64,000 nt of DNA. Source: Ochrobactrum sp. Marseille-Q0166 (GTDB lineage: Bacteria > Pseudomonadota > Alphaproteobacteria > Rhizobiales > Rhizobiaceae). Every line of letters starts with the position of its first letter. Position 1 is the stretch's first letter. This document shows positions 55,006-63,973 of the stretch, in pieces. Location: the NCBI RefSeq assembly GCF_014397025.1, contig NZ_JACJUO010000002.1, positions 124,001 through 188,000 of the forward strand. Reading direction: 5' to 3'. The notes under the pieces were generated by a model. That model saw nothing but the letters and a program-made list of their open reading frames with translations. It did not search any database and was not told the origin of the DNA. The position numbers and the translations under genes are program-made.

Positions 55006-55240
55006 TCAATTCTCACGAATCGTAAGAACCTTGAACACAAGATATGGTATCTGAAGTTAAAAAATCTTCAATGGATAGATGCTTCAAAATTTTTTAATGT
55101 TGGCTTTCTTAGGACTGACCTGTGAATAGCAGGGATATTTACCTGATCTGTCCACAGGCAAGCAGAGAACCGCTCACCAGATGCATTCTGTTGGCGGGAT
55201 TCGCAGCGTTAGGAAATCCATCAATTGTGCTTTCACACAA

Positions 55241-55270
55241 TATATAGTGTGGCTCTATATAGTGTGGCTC
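55241..55270. repeat. Perfect 15-base tandem duplication
   Basis: TATATAGTGTGGCTC occurs twice without a spacer (55241-55255 and 55256-55270), just after an inverted repeat ATTGTG / CACAAT (55224-55240). It may be part of a control region for the downstream alcohol dehydrogenase or simply a small duplication. Confidence 0.7.
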
Positions 55271-55537
55271 TTCATTTTTAAGCAAATTGAGCACACAGCA
55301 ACATTCAGGAATAAAATTTCACCTTAAACGCCGCCCGAAAAATCTCGTCAACAAGATCAATGACTTGCTCCAAAATTCAACAGATCAAACAGTTGAACCG
55401 ATTAAAATCGTCGATGTCCGCCGAAGGGATAATTTGACAGCGAGGCTTCATATCCTGTATCGATCTGGAAAATCCTGAACGTTGTTCAGCATATTGAACA
55501 ATTAGGAAGAGATCCTCCCAAGCATCTCTTCGGACGA

Positions 55538-55653
55538 CCGATGCACCGGCAGCATCGGGAAACTGCCGGTCTGGCTTTCCTCTACGCGAAAGCCAGACCG
55601 CTTTAAACCCAGTGTCTCGATGCCGGCGAGGAATGAGAGACCTCGGCTCTGGG
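55538..55653 (+). promoter_or_regulatory. Hairpin-rich leader before alcohol dehydrogenase/permease genes
   Basis: Three consecutive potential hairpins precede the start codon. CCGATGC pairs with GCATCGG (55538-55558). GGTCTGGCTTTC pairs perfectly with GAAAGCCAGACC (55568-55599). A third structure is bounded by CCCAG and CTGGG, with an inner CGAGG / CCTCG pair (55608-55653). No T-run follows the 12-base stem. The layout suggests a structured cis-regulatory leader RNA, but I recognise no known riboswitch core in it. Confidence 0.5.
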
Positions 55654-55677
55654 TAAATATGAATAAGGGTGGAAATG

Positions 55678-56844
55678 ATGACTGTAGCTATCAAGCCATT
55701 TTCGTTCGACACGGTCGGCTCAATGCTTGTCGAGTGGGGGGCTGCAAAGCGTCTCGGCGAAATTCTGGGCGAACGTTTCTCTGAACGAAAAATTCTCATC
55801 GTAACAGACAAGGGCCTGCACAAGGCAGGTGTTCTCAATGAAGCACTTGCTTCACTTGAAAAAGCAGGATTTGGCGTCAGCATTTTTGATTCTGTTGTCG
55901 CCGATCCGCCGGAATCGGTTCTGTTTGAATGCGTCGATCAGGCCAAAGCAGCCGGTTGCGACATCGTATTGGGCCTCGGCGGCGGTTCCTCGATGGATAT
56001 TGCCAAGCTTGCTGCGGTGCTTATCATCTCCGAGCAGCAACTCTCAGAGCTTTATGGCATTGGCAAAGTACAGGGCACGCGCCTGCCGCTGATCCAGATC
56101 CCCACCACCGCTGGCACCGGATCGGAAGTGACCAACATCACGATTCTGACCACCGGCGAAACCACCAAGATGGGTGTTGTTTCCCGCCAGCTTTACGCAG
56201 ATTTCGTCATTCTGGATGCAGAGCTGACCTGCGGTCTGCCAGCGCTTCACACAGCAGCCACCGGCATTGATGCTATGGTTCACGCCATCGAAGCCTATAC
56301 CAGCCGCATCAAGAAAAATCCGCTTTCCGACGCTTTCGCGCGTGAAGCGCTGAAGCTCTTGTCCGCCAATCTGGTTGCAGCTTGCGAAAACGGCAAAGAC
56401 CGCCACGCCCGCGAAGCGATGCTGCTTGGCGCAAACTATGCCGGCCAGGCCTTCTCGAACGCGCCGGTTGGTGCCGTTCACGCATTGGCCTATCCGCTCG
56501 GTGGCCACTATCATGTACCACATGGTCTCTCCAACGCCCTGATGCTCGGGCCGGTTCTGCGTTTCAACATGGCCGGCGCTGCGGAACTTTATGCAGAGCT
56601 TGCAGACCTGCTGCTTGGCAAAGCAGAAGGCACAACAGAACAACGGTCAGCAGCTTTCGTTGATTATATGGAAGACCTGATGAACCGCTCTGGCGCACCA
56701 CGCCGCCTGCGCGACGTTGACGTCACCGAAGAAAGCCTCGAAACGCTTGCCCGCGATGCGATGCTTCAGACACGTCTTCTGGGTAATAACCCTGTTGATG
56801 TTACGGAAGCTGACGCACTGGCGCTTTATCGCGAAGCATTCTGA
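55678..56844 (+). CDS. Iron-containing alcohol dehydrogenase
   Basis: 388-residue group III alcohol dehydrogenase. The nucleotide-binding part has GLGGGSSMDIAKLAAVL and IPTTAGTGSEVTNITIL. Metal ligands are in LDAELTCGLPALHTAATGIDAMVHAIEAYTS and VGAVHALAYPLGGHYHVPHG. It is unrelated in position to the other iron alcohol dehydrogenase at 15793 and lies 71 bases before an NCS2-like permease, with which it probably forms an operon. The substrate is unknown. ATG 55678 has AAGGGTGG upstream; ATG 55675 and GTG 55669 are alternatives. Confidence 0.88.
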   Translation: MTVAIKPFSFDTVGSMLVEWGAAKRLGEILGERFSERKILIVTDKGLHKAGVLNEALASLEKAGFGVSIFDSVVADPPESVLFECVDQAKAAGCDIVLGLGGGSSMDIAKLAAVLIISEQQLSELYGIGKVQGTRLPLIQIPTTAGTGSEVTNITILTTGETTKMGVVSRQLYADFVILDAELTCGLPALHTAATGIDAMVHAIEAYTSRIKKNPLSDAFAREALKLLSANLVAACENGKDRHAREAMLLGANYAGQAFSNAPVGAVHALAYPLGGHYHVPHGLSNALMLGPVLRFNMAGAAELYAELADLLLGKAEGTTEQRSAAFVDYMEDLMNRSGAPRRLRDVDVTEESLETLARDAMLQTRLLGNNPVDVTEADALALYREAF

Positions 56845-56915
56845 TCCATCAATGACAATTTAAAAACAGTTCCCGGAAGGACTGGCCCAAGCCGCCACCC
56901 TTCCGGAGGTTTGTT

Positions 56916-58307
56916 TTGTCCTTTCGGAGTAACATCTTGAGCACTGAACGCATCGACGGTCAGGAGCAGCCATATTGGCCTGCCGGACCGTTCAAAATTC
57001 GTCTGCCTTTTATTCACTACAAATTCGAATGGCCTGACTATTGTCAGGGCCTGCTGATGTGCGCGGTCGATCTCGCAGCCATTCCTCTGATGGCGGAACT
57101 GTTGGGCATGCCATTTGAAGTGGCTTTGGCCGTGGTCGTTCTCAATGGTCTGTTCTACCTCACCCACCACCTGCTTGGTGACCCTGTTGTCCCGGGCTGG
57201 ATCACACCGGCTGTTCCGCTCATCATGGCCTATTGCGCAACGTTCCCGGAAGGACCCGAACGCGTTCACGCACTCGTTTCCTTCCAGATGACGCTGGGGC
57301 TTTTATCCATATTGATTGGTGCAACTGGCATAGCCAATCGCGTTATTGCGGCCATTCCGCAGGCGATCAAATCCGGCATCATCATCGGCGCGGGCTTTGC
57401 GGCGGTCATTTCCGTCTTCAAGATCGGTGGCAACTTCGATATCTTCCCGTTCACCATCGCAATTTCTATCGGTCTTTGCTTCTATCTGATGTTCTCGCCG
57501 CAGTTTGCACGCCTGTCGCGCAATGGTGGAATTTTCGGACTGATCGGCAAGCTTGGCATTCTGCCGTGCATTCTGCTTGCGGTCGTGATTGCTCCGCTGT
57601 TTGGCGAAGCCAAATGGCCGGAATTCCAATGGACGATTTCGTCGCCTGACTTCAAAACTTTGTGGCGGGAATACACAATTTTCGGTCTTGGTTTACCACC
57701 GCTCTCAATGTTTCTGACCGCGCTGCCAACAGTTCTCGCGACCTATATCGTCCTCTTCGGTGACGTGCTGAAAACCAAGTCGATCCTCGGCGAAGCACAG
57801 CTTCATCGCCCGGATGAAAAGATCGACTATAATGCTAACCGCGCGCACCTCGTTTTCGGTATGCGTAATACTGGTATGTCAGTGCTTGGGCCCGATGTCA
57901 CGATGTGCGGACCCGTCTGGGCTGCAATGCAGGTGGTCATCTGCGAACGCTTCTCTAAAGGCAAAAAGTCGATGCACTCGATTTTTGGCGGTGCAGGCTC
58001 GTTCCGCTGGGGTACGAATACCGGCCTGTTCCTGATGCCAATCGTGACACTTGTGCAGCCGATCCTAGGTGTTGCACTTACCCTGACACTGCTCATTCAG
58101 GGTTATGTTTCGGTTCGGATTGGCGTAATGGAAGCCCGTTCACAGCGTGATCTTGGCATTGCCGGTGTTACCGGTGCCGTTCTTGCAACGCGTGGCGCTG
58201 GCTGGGCTTTTGCCACAGGTGTTGTGCTTTGCCTGCTTATTTATGGCCGCGATTTTTTCAAGGGCGAGATTGATCGTACCTTCGTTAAAGATCAAAAGTC
58301 GCAGTAA
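56916..58307 (+). CDS. NCS2-like (xanthine/uracil permease family) transporter
   Basis: 463-residue polytopic membrane protein with about 12 hydrophobic segments. The pattern (LLMCAVDLAAIPLMAEL, GWITPAVPLIMAY, AIPQAIKSGIIIGAGFAAVISVF, FGMRNTGMSVLGPDVTMCGPVWAAMQVV, FGGAGSFRWGTNTG) is that of divergent nucleobase-cation symporter 2 relatives, but the transported compound may not be a nucleobase. It follows the alcohol dehydrogenase closely. The start is TTG 56916 after GGAGG (56905-56909); TTG 56937 after GGAG is an alternative. No ATG start is available near the conserved N-terminus. Confidence 0.78.
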   Translation: MSFRSNILSTERIDGQEQPYWPAGPFKIRLPFIHYKFEWPDYCQGLLMCAVDLAAIPLMAELLGMPFEVALAVVVLNGLFYLTHHLLGDPVVPGWITPAVPLIMAYCATFPEGPERVHALVSFQMTLGLLSILIGATGIANRVIAAIPQAIKSGIIIGAGFAAVISVFKIGGNFDIFPFTIAISIGLCFYLMFSPQFARLSRNGGIFGLIGKLGILPCILLAVVIAPLFGEAKWPEFQWTISSPDFKTLWREYTIFGLGLPPLSMFLTALPTVLATYIVLFGDVLKTKSILGEAQLHRPDEKIDYNANRAHLVFGMRNTGMSVLGPDVTMCGPVWAAMQVVICERFSKGKKSMHSIFGGAGSFRWGTNTGLFLMPIVTLVQPILGVALTLTLLIQGYVSVRIGVMEARSQRDLGIAGVTGAVLATRGAGWAFATGVVLCLLIYGRDFFKGEIDRTFVKDQKSQ

Positions 58308-58319
58308 TCTGACCAAGAA

Positions 58320-58349
58320 GTCTCCCGGAAAATCACCGGGAGGCTTTTT
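58320..58349 (+). terminator. Rho-independent terminator
   Basis: CTCCCGG (58322-58328) pairs with CCGGGAG (58336-58342) and is followed by a GC pair and TTTTTA. It ends the alcohol dehydrogenase-permease transcript. Confidence 0.85.
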
Positions 58350-58376
58350 AATCATATCACGGCAAATGGCTTGGAA

Positions 58377-58973
58377 TTAATGAACCCCAGCCAGCGCAGC
58401 TGATAGACCTTTGAGAGATGTATTAAACGCTACAATTTCCATAGCTGAGCGGTTTGCGTAAATTACGTCGACAAACGCACCTTTTTTTATAGCTGCTCGT
58501 AATCTCGGGCCAACGCTTTGATACGCAACACACACATCTTTGTTGCATCCATCAACTTTGGCTGCAACTACTGACCCATGATCATCAAGCCGCAAGTTTA
58601 TAGCATCACCTATATTCAATACGGGTGGAACTCTTAAGATCAACGTTGGCTGGCCATTTTGCATTGTCGCCAATGACCAGCTGAACACGTCGCTACCTGC
58701 CTCATCGACGATATTCTGAGTAATATTACATACGCGCACTCTACTCTTTAGATTCTCGTCGCAAATCAATGTCCAGTTGGGAAAGGGCTCTATTACGCGT
58801 CGATACTCTCCAGGGTTAATACCAGAAGGAATCTGGATGCCGGAAGGTTTAATTTTGTACGAGTGATCAACCCGACTTTGTGTTGCCTTATTCGCGAACG
58901 AACTACTACATAAGAATAAAAGAGCCGGAAAAGTAACTAAGAACATGAGAAGAGTACCAGCTCTTTTATGCAT
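58377..58973 (-). CDS. Invasion-associated locus B (IalB) family protein
   Basis: 198-residue secreted or outer-membrane-associated protein of the IalB family. The signal peptide is MHKRAGTLLMFLVTFPALLFLCSSSFA. The mature part has FPNWTLICDENLKSRVRVCNITQNIVDEAG ... LRVPPVLNIGDAINLRLDDHGSVVAAKVDGCNKDVCVAYQSVGPRLRAAIKKGAFVDVIYANR, with the four cysteines spaced as in the family. It starts 13 bases after the adhesin stop and is probably co-transcribed with it. I prefer ATG 58973. The family was first linked to erythrocyte invasion in Bartonella, but it is widespread and its role here is unknown. Confidence 0.82.
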   Translation of the reverse strand: MHKRAGTLLMFLVTFPALLFLCSSSFANKATQSRVDHSYKIKPSGIQIPSGINPGEYRRVIEPFPNWTLICDENLKSRVRVCNITQNIVDEAGSDVFSWSLATMQNGQPTLILRVPPVLNIGDAINLRLDDHGSVVAAKVDGCNKDVCVAYQSVGPRLRAAIKKGAFVDVIYANRSAMEIVAFNTSLKGLSAALAGVH

Positions 58974-58986
58974 TAGCTTCTGCTCC

Positions 58987-60948
58987 TTAGTTAAATGTAA
59001 AGCTTGCGCCTGCACCTACACCCCAACGCCCACCGGAACTGGCTGCAGAAACATTGAGCCGCACACGCTGGCTTTCAGCTGTGTAGCCAAGCCCAAGCGC
59101 AAAAGCGCCCTGGCCGCCCCAAGCACCGCCACCAACCGCAGCACTAACTTTCCCCGGCCTATCGTCATACCTTAGTGATGAGGCAGCAAGCCCAATGGCG
59201 GCAGCCTGCTTAGCTTCTTTACTAACATCATCAATATGGCCGGTTAACTTCGAAATCTGCTCGTCTGTATATTTGTTCGATTGCCCGATAACCTCTCCGA
59301 CCTTATTGTCCGTATATTCTGTTGATCGTTTGTAAGTCTCTTCCGACTTTGTGTCCGTATAAGTGTGCGCTGCACTGGCCACATCTCTCAGCTGCTTCAT
59401 ATTTGAAGCATCTGAATCCCGTGTCCCTGACGCAACATTATGAAGTACAACAGGCGCATTAGGATCTCCCCCGTGAAATGTTACACTATTCTCTGGCTTT
59501 CCATCCAAGCCGGGATCATATTGCACGACGTTTGGAGAAGGCTGCTCAGGAATTGAATGTATCTTCTGATCCAGATCATCAACTCGCTTGATCGTTCTAT
59601 CCAAAGACTGGTTTGTTGCAAATAATTGCGAACCATTCACTGCATCTGTCGATTCTGTATCTAGCCGACCTGCCGCAACATTTTGAAGAATGCGCTCAAA
59701 ACCTGCAGATCCGAAAGAAACTGCACTTACGGGATTAGAACCAGCATAATCATAATATTCATTGCCAAGAGTTGTACCCTTCGTTGCAACAACCTTCGAT
59801 GTTTTTGATCCCGCACCGATAGCAACATCGCCCTCATTGGAATCTGCTTGAGTTTCAGCTCCCAATGCAATTGCATTATCCATAATTGCAGTGGCATTTT
59901 TTCCGAGGGCCTGGCTATTGACGCCTCTCGCAACAGCACCGCCTCCGATAGCTAGGCTTTCTGAACCAATCGCATCGCTATCACTAAGGGAAGAGTTAGC
60001 ATGAAAATACTTGATACCGCCGCCATTATTAATATTCGTAATTTTTGTATTTAAATCTTCAAGCCCATTATCAACAGCCTTAAAGCCATCGCCAATATTA
60101 TGATAATCTTTACCCCTTATATTATAGGTAGGATCTGTGAAGACTCCATCAGAGTTGAATTCAGATCCACCACCAACGATTGACGAGACTGAATTTCCAA
60201 AAGATTTATAGCCGTCACTAATCTTATTAACGGCTTGATTAGTTGCAAGTAACTGCGAACCATTAACAGCATCCATGGAATCCTGTGAAATTCTACCCGC
60301 CGCAACATTGGTTATTGTACGTTGAAAGTGCCTTTCTCCTTCACTACTGCCAACTGAGACAGTGCTAGTAGGGACCCTGCCAGCAAAAGTATATGTATCA
60401 CCGCCAATCGTTGTATCTTTCGTTGCTACAACAGCTGACGTTACGGAATCTGCTCCAAGAGCAAGACTACCATCATACTCACTAACTGCATTAGCCCCAA
60501 GCGCCATGCTCCCCGTTTTGCTGGCTGTAGCGTTCGCTCCAATGGCGATTGCATTGAGTCCACTGCCGACACTGTTAGGGCCTATACCGATTGCATTCTC
60601 TGCTGTTGCCGAAGAATGTTCGCCCAAAGCAGTTGAATTCAAAGCACTTGCGGTAGCGTTGTAACCGAGCGCAGTTGCCCCCTGTTCTTTAGCATCAGAA
60701 CATGCTCCGATAGCCGTCGCGCCAGTTCCGGCAGCCTTAGCCTTATTCCCCTCCGCCAAACTGTTATCATCATCGTCGTCTTGAGGATCAGCCTTGCCAA
60801 TACAGTCTGTTGTGACTTGACCAACCTTACTGCCTAAATCAGTTGTCTGCGCAAACACGGGATGAATTAGAAAACATGAAATAGAACAAGAAGATAAAAG
60901 GAAAACATTTCTAATAAAATATTTTTTTTTGTTAAAATTGAAGTTCAT
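58987..60948 (-). CDS. Trimeric autotransporter adhesin (YadA-like)
   Basis: 653-residue type Vc secretion adhesin. After a long signal sequence (MNFNFNKKKYFIRNVFLLSSCSISCFLIHPVFAQ), the head consists of YadA/Hia-type repeats (GATALGYNATASALNSTALGEHSSATAENAIGIGPNSVGSGLNAIAIGANATA). Two neck motifs follow (VAAGRISQDSMDAVNGSQLLATNQ and VAAGRLDTESTDAVNGSQLFATNQ). A coiled-coil stalk (SEETYKRSTEYTDNKVGEVIGQSNKYTDEQISKLTGHIDD) leads to the C-terminal YadA membrane anchor (KQAAAIGLAASSLRYDD ... GGGAWGGQGAFALGLGYTAESQRVRLNVSAASSGGRWGVGAGASFTFN). The AT-rich 5' end contains a run of nine A's in codons 7-9. It resembles the Bta adhesins of Brucella in architecture. Confidence 0.92.
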   Translation of the reverse strand: MNFNFNKKKYFIRNVFLLSSCSISCFLIHPVFAQTTDLGSKVGQVTTDCIGKADPQDDDDDNSLAEGNKAKAAGTGATAIGACSDAKEQGATALGYNATASALNSTALGEHSSATAENAIGIGPNSVGSGLNAIAIGANATASKTGSMALGANAVSEYDGSLALGADSVTSAVVATKDTTIGGDTYTFAGRVPTSTVSVGSSEGERHFQRTITNVAAGRISQDSMDAVNGSQLLATNQAVNKISDGYKSFGNSVSSIVGGGSEFNSDGVFTDPTYNIRGKDYHNIGDGFKAVDNGLEDLNTKITNINNGGGIKYFHANSSLSDSDAIGSESLAIGGGAVARGVNSQALGKNATAIMDNAIALGAETQADSNEGDVAIGAGSKTSKVVATKGTTLGNEYYDYAGSNPVSAVSFGSAGFERILQNVAAGRLDTESTDAVNGSQLFATNQSLDRTIKRVDDLDQKIHSIPEQPSPNVVQYDPGLDGKPENSVTFHGGDPNAPVVLHNVASGTRDSDASNMKQLRDVASAAHTYTDTKSEETYKRSTEYTDNKVGEVIGQSNKYTDEQISKLTGHIDDVSKEAKQAAAIGLAASSLRYDDRPGKVSAAVGGGAWGGQGAFALGLGYTAESQRVRLNVSAASSGGRWGVGAGASFTFN

Positions 60949-61199
60949 TACACCCTCCTAAATTATTTTTTACTAATTTAGGTTTCCATATTTTTATTTA
61001 CCTTTAAATCACTAATAATAGCTAGTATATTATAATTAATTATTTTTAAGAAAAATTAATAAAAAAGCATAATATAGATATAAAAATTATAATATTAAAA
61101 TGATAAATATTTAAAATTCATTGCAGTCCTCATATATATATTATGAATTTTTGCATTAGAATTATTGAAATATATTCATTGATGACGCCGTTCTAGAAT
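60949..61199. other. Very AT-rich intergenic region
   Basis: 251 bases, strikingly AT-rich, between the adhesin and the CDF-like gene. It presumably carries the adhesin promoter. A CTCCT-type sequence (60953-60959) gives an AGGAGG ribosome-binding site for the adhesin. I saw no gene. The base composition suggests transferred DNA or H-NS-like silencing. Confidence 0.55.
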
Positions 61200-62138
61200 A
61201 TGGATTCAAAATTGCGAAACGAACAATCTATTCTTCAAATATCCATAGCCGTTACTATTTTTGTTGCAGGATTTGGCGTCGTTTTCGGCCTTTTATCTGG
61301 TTCATTTTCCATTGTCTTTGACGGTGTTTACATGTTTGCTGATGCCGCGATGAGCGGGCTTGCACTCGTTGTCGCCAGGCTAATTGCCCTGTCTGCGCTA
61401 CCAGAACCTCCAAGCGGAAAATTGCGTGATCGCTTCACTATGGGCTTCTGGCACCTTGAACCTATGGTTCTGGGCCTCAATGGCATCATGCTGACTGGTG
61501 TTGCAATCTATGCGCTCATCAATGCCATCGGAAGTCTGATGCATGGTGGCCGCGACCTCGAATTCAGTTACGCGATATTCTATGCGGTCGTTGCTCTGAT
61601 TGCCTGCCTCGGCATGGCATGGCTCGAAACCCGTGCCAACCGCAGACTGAAATCCGACTTCATTGCGCTTGATGCCAAGGCATGGATCATGTCAGGCGGC
61701 ATCACTGCCGCACTCCTGATCGCCTTTCTGATCGGCTATTTCATTCAGGGAACCCGGCTTGACTGGGTAACGCCTTACATCGATCCCGCTGTTCTTGCCC
61801 TGGTCTGTATCGCCATCATTCCGATGCCGATTGGTACCATCAAACAGGCGCTTGCCGACGTGCTGCTTGTGACACCTCTCGATCTCAAGCAGCATGTGGA
61901 TCAGGTTGCCAAAGAAGTCGTTAAACGCAATGGTTTCAAGTCTTATCGCGCCTATGTCGCCAAGGTTGGGCGCGGCAAGCAGATCGAACTCTACTTCATC
62001 GTACCGCCTGATCAGCCCGCAAGAAAGCTCGAAGAATGGGATGCATTGCGTGATGAAATCGGCGATGCACTTGGCGGCGAAGGCCCAGACCGTTGGCTGA
62101 CGATTGCCTTCACTACCGATGTTGAATGGGCCGTTTAG
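61200..62138 (+). CDS. Cation diffusion facilitator-like transporter
   Basis: 312-residue membrane protein with about six hydrophobic segments and a soluble C-terminal domain (QHVDQVAKEVVKRNGFKSYRAYVAKVGRGKQIELYFIVPPDQPARKLEEWDALRDEIGDALGGEG). The overall shape fits the cation efflux (CDF) family. Oddly, the usual metal-site residues are not all evident: FDGVYMFADA replaces the His-containing TM2 motif, and LDAKAWIMSGG in TM5 lacks the HxxxD pair. It may therefore export a different cation or have a changed site. ATG 61200 is used. The gene is monocistronic and ends in a hairpin overlapping its stop. Confidence 0.7.
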   Translation: MDSKLRNEQSILQISIAVTIFVAGFGVVFGLLSGSFSIVFDGVYMFADAAMSGLALVVARLIALSALPEPPSGKLRDRFTMGFWHLEPMVLGLNGIMLTGVAIYALINAIGSLMHGGRDLEFSYAIFYAVVALIACLGMAWLETRANRRLKSDFIALDAKAWIMSGGITAALLIAFLIGYFIQGTRLDWVTPYIDPAVLALVCIAIIPMPIGTIKQALADVLLVTPLDLKQHVDQVAKEVVKRNGFKSYRAYVAKVGRGKQIELYFIVPPDQPARKLEEWDALRDEIGDALGGEGPDRWLTIAFTTDVEWAV

Positions 62139-62149
62139 CGGCCCATTCA
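62123..62149. terminator. Terminator-like hairpin over the CDF-like stop codon
   Basis: TGAATGGGCC (62123-62132) and GGCCCATTCA (62140-62149) form a perfect 10-base stem with a 7-base loop that includes the stop codon. Only a weak T-run follows. It lies between convergent genes. Confidence 0.6.
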
Positions 62150-62156
62150 CCCGCCT

Positions 62157-63425
62157 TTACTCAGCGCGCTGACGCCGTTTTGTCATCAGCATGGGTGCAT
62201 ATTCAAGAACATACAGCCCAAAGGCCAGCATCCATAAGAACGCCGATGCTGCGAGGAATGTATGAAAGAAATTAGGGACCATTTCCGCGAATGGGCGGAT
62301 CAACGCTGACAGTATCAGACAAAGATAGGCAATCTGTGTGACAGGTGAAGCGACAAGTTCGCGGCCCGTATGTCCGCGGGTGGCCCGGGTCATGACTGCC
62401 AGCATCATACAACCAATGACACCGACCGTCATAACGTGAAGAGCCGAAAATGGATTGAGTTGTTCGAGAGCGGCCAGTGCTATGGCAACGAACCCGGCGG
62501 GTACAAAGAAGTAGGCGACATGCAGGATAAGAACCAGCTTGTCTTTTGCCACGCTCCATCCGCGCCAGCGATAAAGCCGAACAAGATGCAGACCAGCTGC
62601 GATGATTGCGATGACCGCCGTCAACCACTGTTCGGGCGCAATAATCCAGCTCACGCAGGCGAAGGCACCGACAAGAATGGCGAGACCGTCATACCGATTG
62701 AAAGGTACCGGAAAACGAGTGGCCCCCATCCGATTAAGCCAATTACGCGTGAAGCTTGGAATGATCCTTCCACCAATCAACATAACCAGAAGCACATAAG
62801 CACTGACTCCGATACGATTGGCAGTTGCTATGTCGCTGTTCGTTATCGCCAGATAATGGAAGCAGAAATTGGCAAGCATAACGATTGTCACTCCGGTCAG
62901 AACCTTAAGGTTCTTCCACTGATGTCCGGCAATGATTTCGCGCGATGCGATAAACAGGAGCAAAGGCAAAAAGAGGCTTTCAATACCGATTGCAATATAG
63001 AGATTAACAAGATCGGGAACCAGAAAAACCAATCGACCTATGAGCCAGACACTGAACAGCAGGGCAAGCGATGTACCTGAAACCGGTAAACGGCCTGTCC
63101 AGTTCGGAACAGCAGTCAAAAGAAACCCAGCGAGAATGGCGGACGAAAAGCCGAACACCATCTCATGAGCATGCCAGTTGAGCGCACCATAAGCACCGCC
63201 AACCGTCAGACCGAATGTGAGCGAGAGCATCCAGAGCAGCATGGCCAGAACAGCCCATATAGCCCCACCCAGAAAAAACGGGCGAAACCCATAGCTGAAG
63301 ATTGCCGGACCAGACTTCTTGTAGCCACGAGCAATCGCACCACGACGTTCGGAGGGCACTGCTATGGAAGCTATCTGGGCAGTTGAGGCTGCGGGGGTAA
63401 CCAGCAGCCCTTCCATTATTGTCAT
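62157..63425 (-). CDS. nnrS: NnrS family membrane protein
   Basis: 422-residue protein with about 12 hydrophobic segments, matching the NnrS family: AIFSYGFRPFFLGGAIWAV near the N-terminus, LNWHAHEMVFGFSSAILAGFLLTAVPNWTG, and the later HVMTVGVIGCMMLAVMTRATRGHTGREL. NnrS is a heme- and copper-containing membrane protein linked to nitric oxide resistance and denitrification gene sets. It lies 107 bases downstream of a pseudoazurin gene on the same strand. ATG 63425 or ATG 63416 may be the start. Confidence 0.9.
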   Translation of the reverse strand: MTIMEGLLVTPAASTAQIASIAVPSERRGAIARGYKKSGPAIFSYGFRPFFLGGAIWAVLAMLLWMLSLTFGLTVGGAYGALNWHAHEMVFGFSSAILAGFLLTAVPNWTGRLPVSGTSLALLFSVWLIGRLVFLVPDLVNLYIAIGIESLFLPLLLFIASREIIAGHQWKNLKVLTGVTIVMLANFCFHYLAITNSDIATANRIGVSAYVLLVMLIGGRIIPSFTRNWLNRMGATRFPVPFNRYDGLAILVGAFACVSWIIAPEQWLTAVIAIIAAGLHLVRLYRWRGWSVAKDKLVLILHVAYFFVPAGFVAIALAALEQLNPFSALHVMTVGVIGCMMLAVMTRATRGHTGRELVASPVTQIAYLCLILSALIRPFAEMVPNFFHTFLAASAFLWMLAFGLYVLEYAPMLMTKRRQRAE

Positions 63426-63532
63426 GACGTCCTCATCATGGAACCGCGGCCAGAGCGCATCGTATCTGTCTCGAATTTACCTGCGCTCCAGAATTATGGA
63501 GTTATGCAACACCGCTGCATATTGGAAACCCA

Positions 63533-63973
63533 TTATTTTGCGCTGGCAATTGCCTTTTCGAGACGCGCTTGAACGGGTTTGGGCTTCTTGGCAGCAACGA
63601 TTTCGTCAAGATTGGCTGGATTGTCACCAACAACGATTAGAGCAACCATGCCCATCGCATAGTGGGGCGTGCACTTAACAAAATATGCACCAGGTTCGGA
63701 GACGGTCAGAACGTAATTCTCGTTAATCTTGCTTTTGAATTTTTCCGCAGCTGCCGGGATCATATCCTTTACCGACTCGACATTGTGTCCCTTGTCGATC
63801 GGAATAAATGTGATCGTGTCGCCGGGGTTTGCTTTGATATAGGCAGGCTCGAAAACCATTGCACCTTCAGCACCCTTATTGAGCATGTGAACCTCAATAT
63901 TTTCGGCCAAAGCGGGAGCAGCCATCGCAAGGCAAAGTCCGAATGCTGCGAATGGGATTGCAAACTTACGCAT
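63533..63973 (-). CDS. Pseudoazurin (blue copper protein)
   Basis: 146-residue periplasmic type I copper protein, an electron donor to copper nitrite reductase or other periplasmic reductases. Signal peptide [24 protein letters not shown]; mature part [43 protein letters not shown]. Copper ligands are the His in GHNVE and the Cys, His and Met in [11 protein letters not shown]. It fits with nnrS just downstream in a nitrogen-oxide setting. GGAGATG lies upstream of ATG 63973, and the upstream region is cut by the window edge. Confidence 0.93.
   Translation of the reverse strand: MRKFAIPFAAFGLCLAMAAPALAENIEVHMLNKGAEGAMVFEPAYIKANPGDTITFIPIDKGHNVESVKDMIPAAAEKFKSKINENYVLTVSEPGAYFVKCTPHYAMGMVALIVVGDNPANLDEIVAAKKPKPVQARLEKAIASAK

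Noticed and set aside
55241-55270. CRISPR-like repeat
   Set aside because: Only two copies with no spacer; a simple tandem duplication.
55287-55478. 63-codon plus-strand frame
   Set aside because: No good ribosome-binding site, no family features, and it lies in a regulatory stretch.
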